Assembly (NCBI RefSeq): GCF_964355755.1
Contig: NC_092670.1
Coordinates: 24,415,795 to 24,479,794, forward strand
Reading direction: 5' to 3'
Length of the DNA: 64,000 nt
Origin: Antedon mediterranea
Taxonomy: Eukaryota; Echinodermata; Crinoidea; Comatulida; Antedonidae
Made by a program: the position numbers and the translations under genes. This document shows positions 12,655 to 25,069 of this stretch, piece after piece. The number at the start of each line of letters is the position of its first letter. Positions within the stretch are counted from its first letter, which is position 1. The notes below the pieces were generated by a model. The model had not been told where the DNA came from and made no database searches. It saw only the letters and a program-made list of their open reading frames with translations.

Positions 12655-14055
12655 CTAGATTTAATTCGTCACTATGACGAATTATAGGTTATATGCATTG
12701 ATTTAAATAAAGATAATTGATTTTTAAAAGATATATTGATTGATTGATTTTCTCAGAATCTTTAATTATTTATAATATATGATAGGACCTTGCTAACGCG
12801 AACACCATAGCCGGTATCACAATCCGATCAAAGATCCCTCTGCGTATAATGTCATAAACCGCATTTGTTGTTACATAATAAAAAAGACATAAAGTAACTT
12901 TTTATCTAGATTTCATTATAAATCATGTGTATAATCTATACACTAAGAAATAAATTTGAACAATACGGATAATAAAAAAAAAATCTTATTTCGTTTCCCA
13001 AGGTGAGACTCGAACTCGGTACCTTGAATGCCATTGACACGAGCACAGACCATCGAGCCATACACAACTGACTAAAACTTGGAGAAAAATTCCTCCGTCT
13101 ATTTACTATGCAGTAACCACTTTGGTGCAGATAGATTATTACATACCGCAATGAATTATAATGTTTTACTATGATGACATCTTTAAAAATTTAAAAAAAT
13201 GATGCACTGTCAAACTATATACTTTTAACTTTAATATATGAACTTCTTAAGGAAGAAAGTTAACGTTAAGTTTGTTATTTTGGCCTAAAAAAATGTTATA
13301 ATTTGTTTGATTGTCGAAATTAATTTTGTTAAATTTAATATGCCATTAATGATGACTTAATCAACTTTTGTTCTTCTAATTTCATAATAAATCATACATA
13401 TGATACATACACTTCAAGAAAATTAAATAAAAAATAGGTGTTCCCGAGCATTCTAACGATATATATTAATTTTAAAATTTAGCATATTTTCACCATTTTG
13501 TTAACTTACACGTGCGTAGCCCGTCACTTCTGACGTGCTCGTATAACGCTGTTTCGCGTTGAAAAGTGAATAAAATATGATGATATTATTAAAGAAAGGT
13601 TATACAACAGTAAACGGACACAAACAGTGCCCATTAACGTTTGACGCGCAGTGCGCGTGCAAAAATCTGCGCACTCATGGCAATTTTTTAAACGCTTAAA
13701 ATTGCCTGAAACGTACTCTAATTTCATCGAAAATAAATTCTGACAATTTTCAACATTTTAAGCGCGCGTACGCATGCGTTATATGCGCTACGCACGTAAT
13801 TGTATTGCCATATGATGAAATATGACCTGAAATTTATGAGTACCAAATTTTGTTTAAAAGTGATTCATGTTTGTGAAGATATGATTACAAACGTGATTTT
13901 GTTAAATCGCGCGTAGACCGCGTAATTTTTGATTGCGCACCGTGAAAACATAACCACATCGATTCCTGGCCATAAGGAATATACTCTGAAAAATTGACTT
14001 AGATAGATAAAACCGATGCCAAGATAATTGACGGACAAATAGTGCTAAGGAAAGA
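12655..14055 (-). mobile_element. Helitron-like unit A5
   Basis: CTAG 12655-12658, A-type hairpin, tRNA-like block about 12995-13065 with B-box reading GAGTTCGAGTCTC on the minus strand, 5' TCTTTCC end at 14055 and only a 13-bp A/T spacer before the next CTAG. Confidence 0.82.
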
Positions 14056-14068
14056 ATAAATAAATAAA

Positions 14069-15474
14069 CTAGATTTAATTCGTCACTATGACGAATTATA
14101 GGTTATATGCATTGATTTAAATAAAGATAATTGATTTTTAAAAGATATATTGATTGATTGATTTTCTCAGAATCTTTAATTATTTATAATATATGATAGG
14201 ACCTTGCTAACGCGAACACCATAGCCGGTATCACAATCCGATCAAAGATCCATATGCGTATAATGTCATAAACCACATTTGTTGTTACATAATAATAAAG
14301 ACATAAGTTAATTTTTATCTAGATTTCATTATAAATCATGTGTATAATCTATACACTAAGAAATAAATTTGAACAAACAATACGGATAATAAAAAAAAAA
14401 AATCTTATTTCGTTTCCCAAGGTGAGACTCGATCTCGGTACCTTGAATGCCATAGACACGAGCACAGACCACCGAGCCGTTCACAACTGACTAAAAGTTG
14501 TAGAAAAATTCCTCCGTGTATTTACTATGCAGTAACCACTTTGATGCAAATAGATTATTACATACCGAAATGAATTATAATTTTTTACTATGATGACATC
14601 TTTAAAATGTATACAAATGATGCACTGTCAAACTACATACTTTTAACTTTAATATATGAATTTTTGAAGGAAGAAAGTTAATGTTAAGTTTGTTATTTTG
14701 GCCTAAGAAAATGTCATAATTTGTTTGATTGTCGAAATTATGTTTTTTTAATTTAATATGCAATTAATGATGACTTAATCAACTTTTGTTCTCTTAATTT
14801 GATAATAAATCATACATATGATACATACACTTCAAGAAAATGAAATAAAAAATAGGTGTTCCCCTGCATTCTGACGATATATATTAATTTTAAAATTTAG
14901 CATATTTTCACCATTTTGTTAACTTATACGTGCGTAGCCCGTCACTTTTGACGTGCTCGTATAACGCAATTTCGAGTTGAAACCTGAATCAAATATGATG
15001 ATATTATTAAAGAAAGGTTATACAACAGTAATCGGACACAAACAGTGCGCATTAACGTTTGATGCGCAGTGCGCGTGCAAAAATCTGCGCACTCATGGCA
15101 ATTTTTTAAACGCCTAAAATTGCCTGAAACGTACTCTAATTTCATCGAAATTAAATTCTGACAATTTTCAACATTTTAAGCGCGCGTACGCATGCGTTAT
15201 ATGCGCTACGCACGTAATTGTATTGCCATATTATGAAATATGACCTGAAATTTATGAGTACCAAATTTTGTTTAATTGTGATTCATGCTTGTGAAGATAT
15301 GATTACAAACGTGATTTCGTAAAATCGCGCGTAGACCGCGTAATTTTTGATTACGCATCGTGAAAATATAACCACATCGATTCCTGGCCATAAGGAATAT
15401 ACTCTGAAAACTTGACTTAGCTAGATAAAACTGATGCCAAGATAATGCATGGACAAAATAGTGCTAAGGAAAGA
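14069..15474 (-). mobile_element. Helitron-like unit A6
   Basis: CTAG 14069-14072, A-type hairpin, tRNA-like block about 14415-14485, CpG-rich blocks near 15060-15085 and 15180-15215, 5' end at 15474. More diverged than its neighbours in the middle third. Confidence 0.8.
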
Positions 15475-15552
15475 ATAAATAAATAAATAAATAAATAAAT
15501 AAAGATTTTGACAGAATCAAGAGGTTATATGCATATCATGCATATAACCTAA

Positions 15553-15587
<35 letters not shown>

Positions 15588-15637
15588 AGATTCTGACAGA
15601 ATCAAGAGGTTATATGCATATCATGCATATAACCTAA
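15475..15637. repeat. (AATA)n with two A-type miniature palindromes
   Basis: Two modules (15504-15552 and 15589-15637) embedded in (AATA)n. Both contain the GATTYTG/CAGAATC hairpin and the AGGTTATATGCAT palindrome. The second abuts the CTAG at 15638. Confidence 0.85.
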
Positions 15638-17042
15638 CTAGATCTAATTCGTCACTATGACGAATTATAGGTTATATGCATTGATTTTAATAAAGATAAT
15701 TGATTTTTAAAAGATATTTTGATTCATTGATTTTCTCAGATTCTTTAATTATTTATAATATATGATAGGACCTTGCTAACGCGAATACAATAGCCGGTAT
15801 CACAATCCGATCAAAGATCCCTCTGCGTATAATGTCATAAACCACATTTGCTGTTACATAATAATAAAGACATAAGTTATTTTTTATCTAGATTTCATTA
15901 TAAATCATGTGTATAATATATACACTAAGAAATAAATTTGAACAAACAATACGGATAATAAAAAAAAAATCTTATTTCGTTTCCCAAGGTGAGACTCGAT
16001 CTCGGTACCTTGAGTGCCATAGACACGAGCACACACCACCGAGCCATGCACAACTGTCTAAAAATTGTAGAAAAATTCCTCCGTGTATTTACTATGCAGT
16101 AACCACTTTGGTGCAGATAGATTATTACATACCGCAATGAATTATAATTTTTTACTATGATGACATCTCTAAAAATGTACAAAAATGATGCACTGTCAAA
16201 CTATATACTTTTAACTTTAATATATGAACTTTTGGAGGAAGAAAGTTAATGTTAAGTTTGTTATTTTGGCCTAAGAAAATGTCATAATTTGTTTGATTGT
16301 CGAAATGAATTTTTTTAAATTTAATATGCAATTAATTATGGCTTAATCAACTTTTGTTCCCTTAGTTTAATAATAAATCATACATAAGATACATACACTT
16401 CAAGAAAATGAAATAAAAAATATGTGTTCCCGAGCATTCTGACGATCTATATTAATTTTAAAATTTAGCATATTTTCACCATTTTGTTAACTTACACGTG
16501 CGTAGCCTGTCACTTTTGACGTGCTCGTATAAGGCAATTACGCGTTGAAAAGTGAATAAAATATGATGATATTATTAAAGAAAGGTTGTACAACCGAAAT
16601 CGGACAAAAAGAGTGCGCATTAACGTATAACGCGCAGTGCGCGTGCAAAAATCTGCGCACTCATGGCAATTTTTTAAACGCTTAAAATTGCCTGAAACGT
16701 ACTCTAATTTCATCGAAAATAAATTTTGACAATTTTGAACATTTTAAGCGCGCGTACGCAAGCGTTATATGCGCTACGCACGTAATTGTATTGCCATATG
16801 ATGAAATATGACCTGAAATTTATGAGTACCAAATTTTGTTTAATTGTGATTCATGCTTGTGAAGATATGATTACAAACGTGATTTCGTAAAATCGCGCTT
16901 AGACCGCGTAATTTTTGATTACGCATCGTGAAAATATAACCACATCGATTCCTGGCCATAAGGAATATACTCTGAAAAATTGACTTAAATAGATGAAACT
17001 GATATCAAGATAATTCACGGACAAAATAGTGCTAAGGAAAGA
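15638..17042 (-). mobile_element. Helitron-like unit A7
   Basis: CTAG 15638-15641, A-type hairpin, tRNA-like block about 15983-16055, 5' end at 17042. Very close to A3 and A4. Confidence 0.82.
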
Positions 17043-17051
17043 ATAAATAAA

Positions 17052-18432
17052 CTAGATTTAATTCGTCACTATGACGAATTATAGGTTATATGCATTGATT
17101 CAAATAAAGATAATTGATTGATTTAAGATATATTGATTGATTGATTTTCTCAGAATCATTAGTTATTTATAATATATGACAGGATCTTGCTAACGCAAAT
17201 ACAATAGCCGGTATCATAATCCGATCAAAGATCTTTCTGCGTATATAATGTCATAAACCACATTTGTGTTTTTATTTAAATTTCATTATAAATCATGTGT
17301 ATAATCTATACACTAAGAAATATAATTGAACAACCAATACGGATAATAAAAAAAATCTTATTTCGTTTGGTTTCCCAAGGTGAGACTCGAACTCGGTACT
17401 TGACTGCTATAGACACGAGCAAAGAACACCGAGCCATACACAACTGACTAAAAGTTATGGAAAAATTCCTCCGTGTATTTACTATGCAGTAACCACTTTT
17501 GTGCAGATAGATTATTACATACCGCAATGAATTATAATGTTTTACTATGATGACATCTTTAAAAATTTAAAAAAATGATGCACTGTCAAACTATATACTT
17601 TTAACTTTAATATATGAACTTCTTAAGGAAGAAAGTTAATGTTAAGTTTGTTATTTTGGCCTAAGAAAATGTTATAATTTGTTTGATTGTCGAAATTAAT
17701 TTTGTTAAATTTAATATGCCATTAATGATGACTTAATCAACTTTTGTTCTTCTAATTTCATAATAAATCATACATATGATACATACACTTCAAGAAAATT
17801 AAATAAAAAATAGGTGTTCCCGAGCATTGTAACGATATATATTAATTTTAAAATTTAGCATATTTTCACCATTTTGTTAACTTATACGTGCGTAGCCTGT
17901 CACTTTTGACGTGCTCGTATAAGGCAATTACGCGTTGAAAAGTGAATAAAATATGATGATATTATTAAAGAAAGGTTGTACAACCGGAATCGGACAAAAA
18001 GAGTGCGCATTAACGTATAACGCGCAGTGCGCGTGCAAAAATCTGCGCACTCATGGCAATTTTTTAAACGCTTAAAATTGCCTGAAACGTACTCTAATTT
18101 CATCGAAAATAAATTTTGACAATTTTGAACATTTTAAGCGCACGTACGCAAGCGTTATATGCTCTACGCACGTAATTGTATTGCCATATGATGAAATATG
18201 ACCTGAAATTTATGAGTACCAAATTTTGTTTAATTGTGATTCATGCTTGTGAAGATATGATTACAAACGTGATTTCGTAAAATCGCGCGTAGACCGCGTA
18301 ATTTTTGATTACGCATCGTGAAAATATAACCACATCGATTCCTGGCCATAAGGAATATACTCTGAAAAATTGACTTAGATAGATGAAACTGATATCAAGA
18401 TAATTCACGGACAAAATAGTGCTAAGGAAAGA
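17052..18432 (-). mobile_element. Helitron-like unit A8
   Basis: CTAG 17052-17055, A-type hairpin, tRNA-like block about 17375-17445. The left half matches A2 and the right half matches A3/A4/A7, so this unit looks like a recombinant. Its 5' TC end (18432) is separated from the CTAG of A9 by a single base. Confidence 0.82.
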
Positions 18433-18433
18433 A

Positions 18434-19834
18434 CTAGATTTAATTCGTCATTATGACGAATTATAGGTTATATGCATTGATTTAAATAAAGATAATTGAC
18501 TTTTAAAAGATATATTGATTGATTGATTTTGTCAGAATCTTTAATTATTTATAATATATGATAGGACCTTGCTAACGCGACCACCATAGCCGGTATCACA
18601 ATCCGATCAAAGATCCATGCGTATAATGCGTATAAAACCACATTTGTTGTTACATAATAATAAAGACATAAGTTAATTTTTATCTAGATTTCATTATAAA
18701 TCATGTGTATAATCTATACACTAAGAAATAAATTTGAACAAACAATACGGATAATAAAAAAAAAATCTTATTTCGTTTCCCGAGGTGAGACTCGATATCG
18801 GTACCTTGAATGCCATAGACACGAGCACAGACCATCGAGCCATACACAACTGACTAAAAGTTGTAGAAAAAATCCTCCGTGTATTTACTATGCAGTAACC
18901 AGTTTGGTGCAAATAGATTATTACATACCGCAATGAATTATAATTTTTTACTATGATGACATCTTTAAAATGTAAAAAAATGATGCACTGTCAAACTATA
19001 TACTTTTAACTTTAATATATGAACTTTGGAAGGAAGAAAGTTAATGTTAAGTTTGTTATTTTGGCTTAAGAAAATGTCATAATTTGTTTGATTGTCGAAA
19101 TTATTTTTTTTAAATTTAATATGCAATTAATGATGACTTAATCAACTTTTGTTCTCTTAATTTGATAATAAATCATACATATGATACATACACTTCAAGA
19201 AAATGAAATAAAAAATAGGTGTTCCCCTGCATTCTGATGATATATTAATTTTAAAATTTAGCATATTTTCACCATTTTGTTAACTTATACGTGCGTAGCC
19301 AGTCACTTTTGACGTGCTCGTATAACGCAATTTCGAGTTGAAACGTGAATCAAATATGATGATATTATTAAAGAAAGATTGTAAAACAGAAATCGGGCAA
19401 AAAGAGTGCGCATTAACGTTTAACGCGCAGTGCGCGTGAAAAAATCGGCGCACTCATGGCAATTTTTTAAACGCTTAAAATTGCCTGAAACGTACTCTAA
19501 TTTCATCGAAAATAAATTTTGACAATTTTGAACATTTTAAGCGCGCGTACGCAAGCGTTATATGCGCTACGCACGTAATTGTATTGCCATATAATGAAAT
19601 ATGACCTGAAATTTATGAGTACCAAATTTTGTTTAATTGTGATTCATGCTTGTGAAGATATGATTACAAACGTGATTTCGTAAACTCGCGCGTAGACCAC
19701 GTAATGTTTGATTGCGCACCGTGAAAACATAACCACATCGATTCCTGGCCATAAGGAATACACTCTGAAAAATTGACTTAGTTAAATGAAACTGATATCA
19801 AGATAATTGACGGACAAATAGTGCTAAGGAAAGA
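18434..19834 (-). mobile_element. Helitron-like unit A9
   Basis: CTAG 18434-18437, A-type hairpin (one mismatch), tRNA-like block about 18780-18850, 5' end at 19834. Followed by the largest cluster of miniature palindromes in the window. Confidence 0.82.
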
Positions 19835-20244
19835 ATAAATAAATAAATAAATAAAGAAATAAATAAAGATTTTGACAGAATCAAGAGGTTATATGCATGA
19901 ATGCATATAACCTAATAAATAAAGATTTTGACAGAATCAAGAGGTTATATGCATGATAATGCATATAACCTAATAAATAAATAAAGATTTTGACAGAATC
20001 AAGAGGTTATATGCATGATAATGCATATAACCTAATAAAAAAAAAAAAAAGTAACACTACAATAACAAATGCTTATCCGCTTGAGGCGGATAACCAATAA
20101 ATAAAGATTTTGACAGAATCAAGAGGTTATATGCATGATAATGCATATAACCTAATAACAAAGGTTATCCGCTTGAGGCGGATAACCAAAAAAAAAAAGT
20201 AACACTACAATAACAAAGGTTATCCGCTTGAGGCGGATAACCAA
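19835..20244. repeat. Compound array of A-type and B-type miniature palindromes
   Basis: Four A-type modules (about 19868-19914, 19924-19973, 19986-20034, 20106-20155) interleave with B-type modules (20041-20096, 20158-20187, 20188-20242). The B-type module is an A-rich run, GTAACACTACAATAACAA, then a palindrome with arm GGTTATCCGC and loop TTGAG. It sits exactly at a switch from A units to a B unit. Confidence 0.85.
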
Positions 20245-21239
20245 CTAGAACTTAAACTCGTCACTTGAGGACGAGTTTGGTTATCCGCCCGCAACAAAAC
20301 CGTATCTTGCGTATTAAAGTACTTCTCAGTTATGACTTTTCCAAAAAAAAGTAGCCTATTCAAAAAATTGAAACTGCCCTTTCAGTGTAATAACCAAATA
20401 AACCCTTTTAATTAATTGTTTTCCCGTGATGGGATTCGAACCCGGTACCTCTGATACCAAAGTCGGTTGCACTACACATCGAGCCATATGAGCTCCTGCT
20501 GAAGAAAATCCGAAGAAAAAGTCCTCGTTCATTCGGTATGTCGTGAACCCCGTCGATGCAAGTTGATTATTACATAATGAACTTAAATCATAATTTTTAC
20601 TATGATGAAATCTTCACAAATTTTAAACAGTTACATATTATGAAAGTGCATACTTTCAAGGTTTATATATTAACATGTAAAGAAAAAAGATAAACGTTAT
20701 GTTTATTGTTTTGCTCTTTGAATATGTTTATGTTTGTTTGATGATAATTATTTCAAACATTACATTTAATTTGCAAATAATGTAGCCATCAAACACTTTT
20801 TAACATTCAAGAGTATAATAAATCAGACCTATGATTCATACACTGCAAGAAAATAAAAAAAAAATGGGGGTAACCTTGCATTCTGATGAATTGTTTCATT
20901 TTTAAAAGTAGACATATTTTGCAACAATTTCACAATTTGTTGATGTTTACAAAATTCGGTAGGGTTAAAAATGTTAACAATTGATGTGAAGCAAACGTGG
21001 CTTAAAATTACGTTAAAAAATATTTATCTGTTTCAAAGTTATGATCAATTTCAGATTTTCAGAAAATCGCGCGTAACTTACGATACGAGCCTCTTACAGC
21101 GTCCAAAAGCTTGGCTGTACAATTTCAGTTAAATGTCTATATGTTGACCAAGTTACAACATGTTATGTTAACGCGTTGCAGAGTAACAGCGTGCACAAAT
21201 TTTGAGCATTTTAAAATTTCAAACGCATTTTACGCGCAA
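20245..21239 (-). mobile_element. Helitron-like unit B6, internally deleted and 5'-truncated
   Basis: CTAG 20245-20248, B-type hairpin, near-consensus tRNA-like B-box about 20431-20445. The CpG-rich core present in other B units is missing: the sequence jumps near 20940-20950 from the central region to the 5'-proximal region, a loss of about 280-300 bp. Homology ends near 21239. Confidence 0.7.
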
Positions 21240-21419
21240 ATATGAGTAGCCAATCGTATGCACCAAGAATTATTGGAGTTAAACCACGGTGTTTCAAGTA
21301 GTATACGTATGAAACGCCATATGTATCAAAATACTTATGTTTTACTAAGTTAAAACTCCGTCTGGAGAACTCGGAATAATGTGATAATATTCTTTTAGAT
21401 ACGAATTTTTCGATCATTA
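21240..21419. other. Unassigned sequence inside the array end
   Basis: About 180 bp without resemblance to A or B units, between truncated B6 and another B fragment. A 68-aa minus-strand open frame across it extends into repeat sequence. No coding call is made. Confidence 0.5.
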
Positions 21420-21665
21420 CCAGATATCTTTTCAGTTATGACTTTTCTAAAAAGTATAATAACCAAATACATCCTTATATTTAATTTATTTAATTGTTTT
21501 CCCGTGATGGAATTCGATCTCGGTACATCTCATACCAAAGTCGGTTTCACCTGCCGAAGAAAACACGAAGAAAGATTACTCGTTCATTCGGTATGTCGTG
21601 AACCCCCGCGATGCAAATAGATGATTTCATACCAAACTTTTACTATGATGAAATCTTCATCTTTC
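21420..21665 (-). mobile_element. B-family fragment, array edge
   Basis: Diverged piece of a B unit containing the tRNA-like block (about 21500-21560) and the following AT-rich segment (to about 21665). It lacks both termini and marks the right edge of the left array. Confidence 0.65.
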
Positions 21666-22079
21666 AAGTTTTATTATAGGACCTAAGAATCAATTTGCAT
21701 AGTGCACCAATGCATGTAACACCAGAGTGTATTAAATCATAGACTTCTGTATTTTTTTGCATAAATTGCATGCCATAGTTAAGTGACCCCAAGTTGAAAG
21801 ATTATAATGAAATGAGAAATGTTGTTTAAAAACTCTTCTAATAATATCTAATATATGGGACAATATCATAATAGTGAAAACTAATGTTATCAAATTTACA
21901 TTTTGCTGTGCATCTGAGATAGATCAGGTAAGTATCCAAAGCAGAGATTTGTCCCAAAGTTTTTTCCATTGTGTTCGCCTATATACTAGGATAGTAAAGT
22001 GACATTTTGATGAAAGCATTCAACTATAATGTTTACAATACACATGAGACAATTACAAGTTTGTTGCTTTGTTTTGTTT
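21666..22079. other. Intergenic, 3' side of the OB-fold gene
   Basis: AT-rich sequence without array homology and without convincing coding potential on either strand. An AATAAA on the minus strand (22079-22084) overlaps the stop codon of the adjacent gene, so its 3' UTR may be short or use a further signal in this stretch. Confidence 0.5.
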
Positions 22080-23445
22080 TTATTTTTGAAACATTTGCAT
22101 TAGTTCAAGTGAACTAATGGATTGATTTTTTTTTTGTATTTTACATTGCACAGGCAATAAGTTCGTGAACTCTTCCACCGACAAATTTACTGATTTGAAA
22201 ATGTCCATACTGCAAATCATGATCTGATCATCGTCTGTCAGAAGATTTAGTTTTCTGTGGAAAGAAAAAAAACTTGCGTTAGTGAAATCAAATGTTGTTT
22301 TATCTAAATCTGTGCTATTTGATTAAGTAATTTACATTTTGATGTTTTTCTGAATTTATATACATACTGTTCTGAATCATTTTCTTCATCTACAGCAGTA
22401 ATGGTGACTGTGTAGGTTTTATCGGATTCGTCCACTGTGTGAAGAAAAGGAGAAACGTTTTCTTTTGTCATCTTGTAGGTATATTAATTGTGCAAGAAGG
22501 CGAGAAAAGCTGTAGTGATTTGGTCAAATAGGTGGATATAGACAGAACTTATCTGTCAACGTTCAATTGGCTATGGGGAACCAAAATTATCATGCTGTAA
22601 ACAGTAATATGCGATTTTGAATACATTATTTGATAATTAAGATCTTACGTTTACGATTGTTAAGTCTAAAGATTTAACTTGCTGTATATCTTTGTAGATT
22701 TCGACTTCTACATTGTTGAATGTTACGGTGTTGCCGATATTTGCATCCGTTATCAGTTCACTGTGTGAGCCCCACAGCTTGCATTTAATTTTTTTGGACG
22801 GTCTGCCGTCTTCGCCGTCTTCGCCGTCTGCGAGAAAGATGTCTCGTCTTTTCCATCCAGTACCTTCTCGGATTGGAAAAACCTGTAAGGATATGATGTG
22901 TAATACTTTAATTGTCTTATTCTCAATATATTTTATCCATATGACCTTATTAGTTTAAAACAAATTAATGGGAATCTATACAACTACAATTAATACTGCA
23001 CCTCAGCTATTGTTGCCTTTAAACTAATCCTCCTTTTTGCTGGCAAAATTAAAGTTTGTGACACGGTATGCTCAGGAGGGTGATAGAATTCAGTCAGCTT
23101 GGAATGCGGTATCTCAAAGGCACACGTTTGGAAAATCTAGAAAAAAAAGTGTTGTATATAAATAATGTGGATTGTGTGGTACATAGGGTAGGTAGGTAGG
23201 TATAATGTGTTTAAAGGGCAAGTACATACTTTCGATTTTTCGCTTAATCGGATGTAGTTGGCATCAGGTTTTTTTGTTGTGGTGTGTTTTATCATCCTAA
23301 TGTATTTCCCTTTGCACATTTTTTGTTGTAGACTTTTTGGAATTGTTGTTTCAAACACGTCAAAGTTATTGTCCATGGTAAAACAAAAAAAATGTTCACC
23401 ATGTAACGCTGGTGTGGAAAGGATATATACTGCCACAGAAGACAT
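22080..23445 (-). CDS. Five-exon gene for a 287-aa OB-fold (RPA-like) protein
   Basis: Exons on the minus strand: 23445-23230, 23136-23002, 22882-22649, 22471-22368 and 22254-22080. Introns obey GT-AG and phases 0,0,0,2 agree, giving 864 nt with stop. Residues about 107-180 look like a single OB fold of the replication protein A type: a strand ending ATIAEVFPIRE, then WKRRDIFLADGED, then KIKCKLWG (LWG about 153-155), then a GNTVTFNNVEV strand. This is the order of RPA DNA-binding domains, with a DGED-rich turn instead of the usual short loop. The N-terminal 72 residues and the acidic C-terminus (residues about 196-287) are not recognised. No signal peptide or membrane segment is seen, so a nuclear or cytosolic single-strand DNA/RNA binder is inferred. 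It could be a host orphan gene or a transposon-associated RPA copy. The exon structure argues for a maintained gene. Confidence 0.75.
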
Positions 23446-23692
23446 CTGTTGAAATATAGAAGATTTCTATGTACTGTTAGCTTATTACAGGTTGGTTACA
23501 GCGGTAACGAAAATATGTTAAAATATTAAAGTCACACAGCCTTGTTATGGATTAACTTGTAAATGATCCATTGATTAAACGGATTGTAATATTTCGAACA
23601 AGAGGACACATTTTACTCACCTTTTCAGTTTAAACCCAACAGACGATTGTGAGAGCATGGACGCTTTGAAACTTGCTTTTAAGTTGTGTTTA
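23446..23692. other. Short 5' flank of the OB-fold gene
   Basis: Presumed promoter side of the minus-strand OB-fold gene. No clear TATA box or other element was recognised. Confidence 0.4.
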
Positions 23693-24500
23693 GCACATGC
23701 GCATATCAGTATATCGACACCTGTACCTAAAAATCATGACAATATTGTTTGGAATATGAGCATATTTCCTACGTACGTTCAAAGCCGCTTTTGTTAATAT
23801 AATACAAACTTTATTTTACAGGTGGGGCCGTTGTTGCTTCTAATTTGTTCCCATCATGCATCGCGAACGGTATTTGCTAAACCTTATTGCACGATGATAT
23901 GGTTCTAAGTGTCAATATAGACGAGAACTTACGTTATATTAGAAAAAAAAAGTTGTTTTACATTTATCACTTTATAGAATTATTTGCTTAAACGAAACAT
24001 TTAACTTGAAGCAAGTTAATATTGTCGTTATCGTTTATTTTGGTATTTTTGGCGACAATTGCATGCCATACTTGTAATACTGTTTCGTTTATCATATCGA
24101 GCAGCATCGCCCCGGTCTAACGCACATGTTGTGATATTAGCTAGCTGGTTTGTGAGACAAGACACGAGTGCATATTAACGCATTTTTTATTTAAATTTGA
24201 TACTAAGCCAAGTAAGAAACAGGTAAGATGTTTTAAGCTACTTTTGGATGTTTGTTGTTGGAGAATATTGGATTTCATGTTTTTTTAGGCTAGCAAGTTA
24301 GGCCAAGAAGGACAAAAGTCGGCACTGTACGAAGGCGGTGACCTGAATGCCAGAATCTGGGACGATTCGGCCCACTTTTGGGCTGAAACGTCTCGCTTTT
24401 AGTCTAAACCAATGATTTTTATCAAGTTTGTAAAGGTGTTTGAACTTCCTTTTTCTGGGTGTTTTCTGCAACACCAAGGCAAAGGGAATGGAACAACATG
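23693..24500. repeat. Duplicated segment, copy 1 (empty-site copy)
   Basis: About 800 bp closely similar to 25070-25504 plus 26314-26663. Shared landmarks are the ATATCAGTATATCGACACCTG word, a GTTGTTGCTTCTAATTTG block, and the AGGCTAGCAAGTTAGGCCAA block followed by a CGATTCGGCCC/GGGCTGAAACG imperfect hairpin. Copy 1 lacks the element inserted in copy 2 and shows the uninterrupted target near 24133-24140. Confidence 0.8.
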
Positions 24501-25069
24501 CTAGTTTTGAATAATCGGGCAAAACGTGTCTTTTTACTAGCCGTTGTTAATGGTGAAATGTGTTTAGGCTAGCGGGACGATTCGGCTCTGAGACGATTCG
24601 CCACACTTATATGTATCGGTGTTGATATGAATTTTATAAGCTTTTTCTCCCAAACTTGATTAAACTAATATAATAGCGATAAAGATGAAATAAACCAACA
24701 ATTTTTAAAACATTGTCGAAAATGTTAATTTTTTAGCCACGCCACGTGGACTATGTAAATGAGTTACGCCCTATATGTTGGCTGAATAGCAAATGCACAA
24801 AAGTTTTCAAAGAATAAATTGAATATAAAATTACGTTTTTAGTAATTTATTTTATATATTATTATATCATCATTGCCAATATCAATAAAAAATGGATATT
24901 TAAACACCTTTAAAAACTTGATAGATACCACAAAAAAATGTATATAAATTTGGTCTTAAATGAGACGTTTCGGCCCATAAAGTGGGACGTTTCGACTCAA
25001 AAGTGCGTTGAATCGTTCCACCAACATTTATATGGGCTTCACTGATTTGTATAGGTAATTATGAGACTA
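24501..25069. other. Intergenic, repeat-derived
   Basis: No gene seen. Two further copies of the ACGATTCGGC / ACGTTTCGGCCC phrase occur near 24565-24600 and 24960-25020. The rest is AT-rich. Confidence 0.5.

Noticed and set aside
24298-24522. 74-aa minus-strand ORF
   Set aside because: It lies across the dispersed hairpin phrase in the duplicated segment and is broken in the second copy.
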